Shown here: piece after piece, positions 45,219-48,918 of the stretch
Position numbering within the stretch: the stretch's first letter is position 1
Layout of the letters: each line of letters opens with the position of its first letter
NCBI RefSeq assembly: GCF_009663145.1
Contig: NZ_VKHR01000007.1
Coordinates: 67,935-116,852, forward strand
Direction of reading: 5' to 3'
Source of the DNA: Shewanella sp. TC10
GTDB taxonomy: Bacteria; Pseudomonadota; Gammaproteobacteria; Enterobacterales; Shewanellaceae
DNA: 48,918 nt
Notes under the pieces: model-generated
Seen by the model: the letters and a program-made list of their open reading frames with translations, nothing else
Database searches by the model: none
Told to the model about the DNA's origin: nothing
Position numbers and translations under genes: made by a program

Positions 45219-45780
45219 CGAATTTTTCACTAAAAAAGCTCAGCCGCAGTAAAAACGTGCTGTTTGTTGAATTGTTAAACGCTTTAACTGCAATAGTTCG
45301 CTAAAAAGATAACCTTAATCATAGTGAATAAGTAACTTAACAACACCTTCCAATTAACACGCACCAACTATTAGCATGTGAGTGACTGGTAAAACCTTAC
45401 AATAATCATCTAGCAGTTGATTAGCACTAAGGTTGCAGTTTTAAGATGAGGGGCTAAGGGTTAGCGTTTTGACTTCTTGAGCAGCGAATCAATTAACTCA
45501 GAAATTTAAATCAACTAATCTGTGATTAAAATGACTTGATTAAGCTCCTAACCAATTTCGCTAAAACAAAAGCAAAAACATTGTCATTTCAATTAAGCAA
45601 TCACCTCTCTCTTTAACTATAGTTTTTTGCTTATAGTGTGCTTTATTACTCTGCTTATTGATGTAGCTTAAATTATCAATAGCGAAACTCGCATAACAAG
45701 GTGGTTTGGGTATAGAATATCGGCCACTTTATTATATCTGTCTTTATATAGACGTTTTTGAAATAGGTCAGTGTCCCATT
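45219..45780. other. Gene-free divergent region between tRNA-Val promoter and gltX
   Basis: About 560 bases without a supported gene. It must hold the gltX promoter, but no consensus pair stands out; TATAGAAT at 45711-45718 is a possible -10 element without a good -35. The gltX frame is open upstream to 45706 but that part is not conserved-looking. No repeat or RNA gene was recognised. Confidence 0.5.
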
Positions 45781-47190
45781 ATGACAACTAAGACGCGTTT
45801 TGCTCCTAGCCCAACAGGCTTTTTACATGTAGGTGGTGCTCGTACAGCACTTTATTCTTGGCTTTATGCCCGTGCAAACCAAGGCGAGTTTGTTTTACGT
45901 GTAGAAGATACTGATATTGAACGTTCAACTCCTGAAGCTTGCGCAGCAATTCTTGAAGGAATGGAATGGTTAGGTCTTACTTGGGACGAAGGTCCTTATT
46001 ACCAAACTAAACGTTTCGATCGCTACAACGAAATCATTGCTCAAATGCTAGAAGAAGGCACTGCTTATAAGTGTTACTGTTCTCGTGAACGTATTGAAGC
46101 AATGCGTGAAGAACAAGCAGCCAATGGCGAATCACAAAAGTATGATGGCCGCTGTCGCGATCTTGAACCTCGTGATACTGACGAGCCATTTGTTATTCGC
46201 TTCAAAAACCCAACCGAAGGTAGTGTTGTGTTTGATGATCACGTACGTGGTCGTATCGAATTTGCTAATGACACATTAGATGACTTAATTATCGCCCGTA
46301 CAGAAGGTACACCGACTTACAACTTCTGTGTTGTTGTTGATGACTGGGATATGGGGATTACTTGTGTTGTACGTGGTGAAGATCATATCAATAACACCCC
46401 ACGCCAAATCAATATTCTTAAAGCATTAGGTGCACCAGTACCAGAATATGCTCACGTATCGATGATTTTAGGTGATGATGGCGCTAAATTGTCAAAACGT
46501 CATGGTGCAGTTGGCGTTATGCAGTACCGTGATGATGGTTATTTACCAGAAGCTCTGCTCAATTACCTAGTTCGTTTAGGCTGGTCACATGGCGACCAAG
46601 AAGTTTTCTCTATGGAAGAAATGATTTCGTTATTTAAACTAGACGATATCAATAAAGCCGCTTCTGCCTTTAATACTGAAAAACTGAATTGGTTGAACCA
46701 ACACTACATTAAAGAACTTGCTCCAGAATATGTAGCAAAGCATCTTCAATGGCACATGGATGACCAAAAAATTGATACAGCAAATGGCCCAGCATTAGCT
46801 GAAGTCGTAACAGCATTAGCAGAAAGAGCGAAAACACTTAAAGATCTAGCCGCATCTAGCCGTTACTTCTATGAAGATTTCGAAGCATTCGACGAAAATG
46901 CTGCTAAAAAGCATTTGCGTGGCGTTGCTATGGAACCTTTAAAGCTTATCCAACAAAAAATTTCTGCATTACCAGAATGGACAGTTGAAGCAATTCATCA
47001 AGCAATTGAAGATACAGCTGCAGAACTTGAAGTGGGTATGGGTAAAGTCGGAATGCCTTTACGTGTAGCGGTTACAGGCGCTGGCATGTCTCCTGCTGTA
47101 GATTTAACCATATTTTTAGTTGGAAAGGCTCGTTGCGAACAAAGAATATCCAAAGCGATTGATTTTGTAGCAGATAGAATAAATTCTTAA
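45781..47190 (+). CDS. gltX: Glutamyl-tRNA synthetase
   Basis: 469 residues from ATG 45781, the usual bacterial length. The class I signature is [20 protein letters not shown] (HIGH-equivalent HVGG) and the KMSKS-equivalent is [11 protein letters not shown]. Between them are the zinc-like cluster [15 protein letters not shown] and [20 protein letters not shown]. The C-terminal anticodon-binding helical domain ends [12 protein letters not shown]. It charges tRNA-Glu. It is immediately followed by tRNA-Ala and an array of tRNA-Glu genes, its own substrate, and is divergent from a tRNA-Val array. E. coli gltX is likewise flanked by valU-type and alaW-type tRNA operons, so this is old synteny. 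Confidence 0.97.
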   Translation: MTTKTRFAPSPTGFLHVGGARTALYSWLYARANQGEFVLRVEDTDIERSTPEACAAILEGMEWLGLTWDEGPYYQTKRFDRYNEIIAQMLEEGTAYKCYCSRERIEAMREEQAANGESQKYDGRCRDLEPRDTDEPFVIRFKNPTEGSVVFDDHVRGRIEFANDTLDDLIIARTEGTPTYNFCVVVDDWDMGITCVVRGEDHINNTPRQINILKALGAPVPEYAHVSMILGDDGAKLSKRHGAVGVMQYRDDGYLPEALLNYLVRLGWSHGDQEVFSMEEMISLFKLDDINKAASAFNTEKLNWLNQHYIKELAPEYVAKHLQWHMDDQKIDTANGPALAEVVTALAERAKTLKDLAASSRYFYEDFEAFDENAAKKHLRGVAMEPLKLIQQKISALPEWTVEAIHQAIEDTAAELEVGMGKVGMPLRVAVTGAGMSPAVDLTIFLVGKARCEQRISKAIDFVADRINS

Positions 47191-47198
47191 AAAACGAG

Positions 47199-47227
47199 TT
47201 GACACTTTTGGGCAGGCTGCATAGAAT
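47199..47227 (+). promoter_or_regulatory. Sigma-70 promoter of the tRNA-Ala/tRNA-Glu operon
   Basis: TTGACA (47199-47204), 17-base spacer, TAGAAT (47222-47227), then a GC-rich discriminator (GCGCCTCG). It starts 9 bases after the gltX stop and about 70 bases before tRNA-Ala. Confidence 0.88.
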
Positions 47228-47295
47228 GCGCCTCGCAGTTGAGACACAACGTGATTATTTATCGCAGCATGTCCAAATGTATTAAGTATAGTTGA

Positions 47296-47371
47296 GGGGC
47301 TATAGCTCAGCTGGGAGAGCGCTTCGCTGGCAGCGAAGAGGTCCACGGTTCGATCCCGTGTAGCTCCACCA
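47296..47371 (+). tRNA. tRNA-Ala (GGC)
   Basis: 76 bases with encoded CCA: GGGGCTATAGCTCAGCTGGG start, anticodon arm CTTCG-CTGGCAG-CGAAG (anticodon GGC), T-arm with GGTTCGATCC. First gene of the operon, followed by the tRNA-Glu array. Confidence 0.97.
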
Positions 47372-47425
47372 ATTATATTTAAATCAAAGCGTTAAGTTTT
47401 AGCCTACAGAACTTAATGAGTATTC

Positions 47426-47448
47426 ACTCTTTGCAGAGTCTAATGCAG
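47426..47448 (+). other. Spacer hairpin-pseudoknot, variant 1 (upstream of tRNA-Glu copy 1)
   Basis: Stem 1 ACTCT (47426-47430) / AGAGT (47435-47439); loop TTGC (47431-47434) can pair with GCAG (47445-47448) just 5' of the tRNA leader TCCGG. The same variant recurs at 47608-47630, 48159-48181 and 48796-48818. Confidence 0.6.
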
Positions 47449-47453
47449 TCCGG

Positions 47454-47529
47454 GTCCCCTTCGTCTAGAGGCCTAGGACACCGCCCTTTCACGGCGGTAA
47501 CAGGGGTTCGAATCCCCTAGGGGATACCA
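47454..47529 (+). tRNA. tRNA-Glu (UUC), copy 1
   Basis: 76 bases with encoded CCA: GTCCCCTTCGTCTAGAGGCC start, anticodon arm CCGCC-CTTTCAC-GGCGG (anticodon UUC), T-arm with GGGTTCGAATCCC. All intact copies are identical. Confidence 0.97.
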
Positions 47530-47635
47530 CTATTTTATTTTTCTTGATGTACTTCGAGAAATTAAAGCAAGCGTTAAGTTTTAGCCTACAGAACTTAATG
47601 AGTATTCACTCTTTGCAGAGTCTAATGCAGTCCGG

Positions 47636-47711
47636 GTCCCCTTCGTCTAGAGGCCTAGGACACCGCCCTTTCACGGCGGTAACAGGGGTTCGAATCCCCT
47701 AGGGGATACCA
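47636..47711 (+). tRNA. tRNA-Glu (UUC), copy 2
   Basis: Identical 76-base gene; period to copy 1 is 182 bases. Confidence 0.97.
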
Positions 47712-47789
47712 CTATTTTATTTTTCTTGATGTATTTCGAGAAATTAAAGCAAGCGTTGAGTTTTAGCCTACAGAACTTAATGAGTATTC

Positions 47790-47814
47790 ACTCTTTGGTA
47801 GAGTATAACGCCAG
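47790..47814 (+). other. Spacer hairpin-pseudoknot, variant 2 (upstream of tRNA-Glu copy 3)
   Basis: Stem 1 ACTCT (47790-47794) / AGAGT (47800-47804); loop TTGGT (47795-47799) can pair with GCCAG (47810-47814). Loop and partner both differ from variant 1 but still pair. The same variant recurs at 48476-48500. Confidence 0.6.
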
Positions 47815-47819
47815 TCCGG

Positions 47820-47895
47820 GTCCCCTTCGTCTAGAGGCCTAGGACACCGCCCTTTCACGGCGGTAACAGGGGTTCGAATCCCCTAGGGGATACCA
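47820..47895 (+). tRNA. tRNA-Glu (UUC), copy 3
   Basis: Identical 76-base gene, anticodon UUC, encoded CCA. Confidence 0.97.
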
Positions 47896-47973
47896 CTATT
47901 TTATTTTTCTTGATTCATTTCGAGAAATTAAAGCAAGCGTTGAGTTTTAGCCTACAGAACTTAATGAGTATTC

Positions 47974-47999
47974 ACTCCCTTACGGAGTCTAAACGTAAG
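47974..47999 (+). other. Spacer hairpin-pseudoknot, variant 3 (upstream of tRNA-Glu copy 4)
   Basis: Stem 1 ACTCC (47974-47978) / GGAGT (47984-47988), a compensated change from ACTCT/AGAGT. Loop CTTAC (47979-47983) pairs fully with GTAAG (47995-47999). Confidence 0.65.
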
Positions 48000-48004
48000 T
48001 CCGG

Positions 48005-48080
48005 GTCCCCTTCGTCTAGAGGCCTAGGACACCGCCCTTTCACGGCGGTAACAGGGGTTCGAATCCCCTAGGGGATACCA
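48005..48080 (+). tRNA. tRNA-Glu (UUC), copy 4
   Basis: Identical 76-base gene, anticodon UUC, encoded CCA. Confidence 0.97.
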
Positions 48081-48186
48081 CTATTTTATTTTTCTTGATG
48101 TATTTCGAGAAATTAAAGCAAGCGTTGAGTTTTAGCCTACAGAACTTAATGAGTATTCACTCTTTGCAGAGTCTAATGCAGTCCGG

Positions 48187-48315
48187 GTCCCCTTCGATTA
48201 AAGAAGAGAGAGCCTAGGACACCGCGCTGTTTTAATAAGAGCACGGCGGTTTCACTTTAACAGCCTTCTAAAGTGTTACTTATAGGTCTTCGTTATATTA
48301 GAAGTAAAACAATAT
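48187..48315 (+). pseudogene. tRNA-Glu-derived structured module 1
   Basis: At the place of a tRNA-Glu copy this 129-base segment keeps tRNA-Glu pieces (GTCCCCTTCG, GCCTAGGACACCGC, CACGGCGGT). The D-arm is replaced by ATTAAAGAAGAGAGA and the anticodon loop by a longer insert (GCTGTTTTAATAAGAG). The T-arm and acceptor 3' half are missing, replaced by about 65 unrelated bases. It cannot make a tRNA. New hairpins are visible: CTTC/GAAG, GCT/AGC inside the old anticodon stem, CACTTT/AAAGTG and TTACTT/AAGTAA. It joins the next tRNA-Glu with only GTCCGG between. Confidence 0.8.
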
Positions 48316-48321
48316 GTCCGG

Positions 48322-48397
48322 GTCCCCTTCGTCTAGAGGCCTAGGACACCGCCCTTTCACGGCGGTAACAGGGGTTCGAATCCCCTAGGGGATACCA
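48322..48397 (+). tRNA. tRNA-Glu (UUC), copy 5
   Basis: Identical 76-base gene; it lies 6 bases after module 1 rather than after the usual spacer of about 107 bases. Confidence 0.97.
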
Positions 48398-48505
48398 CTA
48401 TTTTATTTTTCTTGATGTATTTCGAGAAATTAAAGCAAGCGTTAAGTTTTAGCCTACAGAACTTAATGAGTATTCACTCTTTGGTAGAGTATAACGCCAG
48501 TCTGG

Positions 48506-48634
48506 GTCCCCTTCGATTAAAGAAGAGAGAGCCTAGGACACCGCGCTATTTTAATAAGAGCACGGCGGTTTCACTTTAACAGCCTTCTAAAGTGTTACTT
48601 ATAGGTCTTCGTTATATTAGAAGTAAAACAATAT
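48506..48634 (+). pseudogene. tRNA-Glu-derived structured module 2
   Basis: A second 129-base copy that differs from module 1 at one base (CTGTTTT to CTATTTT, in a predicted loop); the leader before it also changes from TCCGG to TCTGG. Same hairpins and same junction to the next tRNA-Glu. The pair module plus tRNA-Glu plus spacer is duplicated in tandem with a period of 319 bases. Confidence 0.8.
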
Positions 48635-48640
48635 GTCCGG

Positions 48641-48716
48641 GTCCCCTTCGTCTAGAGGCCTAGGACACCGCCCTTTCACGGCGGTAACAGGGGTTCGAAT
48701 CCCCTAGGGGATACCA
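48641..48716 (+). tRNA. tRNA-Glu (UUC), copy 6
   Basis: Identical 76-base gene, 6 bases after module 2. Confidence 0.97.
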
Positions 48717-48823
48717 CTATTTTATTTTTCTTGATGTCATTTCGAGAAATTAAAGCAAGCGTTAAGTTTTAGCCTACAGAACTTAATGAGTATTCACTCT
48801 TTGCAGAGTCTAATGCAGTCCGG

Positions 48824-48899
48824 GTCCCCTTCGTCTAGAGGCCTAGGACACCGCCCTTTCACGGCGGTAACAGGGGTTCGAATCCCCTAGGGGATACCA
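48824..48899 (+). tRNA. tRNA-Glu (UUC), copy 7
   Basis: Identical 76-base gene. The window ends 19 bases later inside the usual post-tRNA spacer, so the array probably continues beyond it. Confidence 0.97.
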
Positions 48900-48918
48900 C
48901 TATTTTATTTTTCTTGAT

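Noticed and set aside
45706..45780. 25-residue N-terminal extension of GltX
   Set aside because: The HVGG signature must be near the N-terminus; [13 protein letters not shown] at 45781 is the family start.
47454..48899. CRISPR-like regular direct repeats
   Set aside because: The repeated units are tRNA-Glu genes with homologous spacers; there are no unique spacers and no cas genes.

Overview
The window looks like chromosomal DNA of a marine gammaproteobacterium, most likely a Shewanella. This is judged from gene content and order (fadI-fadJ next to a MoxR/Bat operon, queA-tgt-yajC-secD-secF, gltX flanked by tRNA-Val and tRNA-Ala/Glu genes), AT-rich codon use and Alteromonadales-type hypothetical families. 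No database search was possible, so all family names rest on recognised motifs, lengths and context.

Layout. 1-600: the 3' end of a protein made of 13-residue repeats, a 38-residue ORF behind it, and a convergent small membrane protein. 849-4285 (-): fatty-acid beta-oxidation pair fadI-fadJ with a FadR-like operator upstream. 4682-11911 (+): a six-gene MoxR ATPase / von Willebrand A / BatD operon. 11984-13244 (+): an ECF sigma factor and its membrane anti-sigma-like partner; the sigma start codon lies in a perfect inverted repeat. 13398-16487 (+): putP and fadL, the latter with a second FadR-like site. 16680-21683 (+): an RND efflux adaptor and pump followed by a DUF2892 membrane protein and an exported rhodanese. 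21876-25311 (-): acetyltransferase, CBS-pair protein, YaeQ, siroheme synthase N-terminal enzyme and a DUF2007 zinc-ribbon protein. 25442-26090 (+): two small proteins. 26215-31726 (-): secF, secD, yajC, tgt, queA. 32337-33708 (+): acpH and rluA. 33788-42040 (-): sstT, CheV-type coupling protein, phospholipase D lipoprotein, protein phosphatase, DEAD-box helicase, ogt and an Ada-AlkA fusion. 42213-44042 (+): ABC exporter.

44414-48918 is dominated by stable RNA: seven identical tRNA-Val(UAC) genes (-) behind a near-perfect sigma-70 promoter, then gltX (+), then tRNA-Ala(GGC) and at least seven tRNA-Glu(UUC) genes (+). The Glu array runs to within 19 bases of the window end and probably continues past it.

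Functional themes: lipid supply (fadL uptake, fadIJ oxidation, acpH, phospholipase D), protein export (secDF-yajC), queuosine tRNA modification (queA, tgt), alkylation repair (ada-alkA, ogt), envelope/stress functions (Bat operon, sigma/anti-sigma, RND pump) and translation capacity (tRNA arrays with gltX).

The least ordinary signals are in the tRNA-Glu array. Its spacers carry a small hairpin-pseudoknot whose two helices change in a compensated way among three spacer variants. Two copies of a 129-base structured module, built from pieces of tRNA-Glu, replace normal tRNA copies. Other points of interest are the repeat protein at the left edge, whose four full repeats differ only at synonymous positions, and the hairpin over the ECF sigma start codon.
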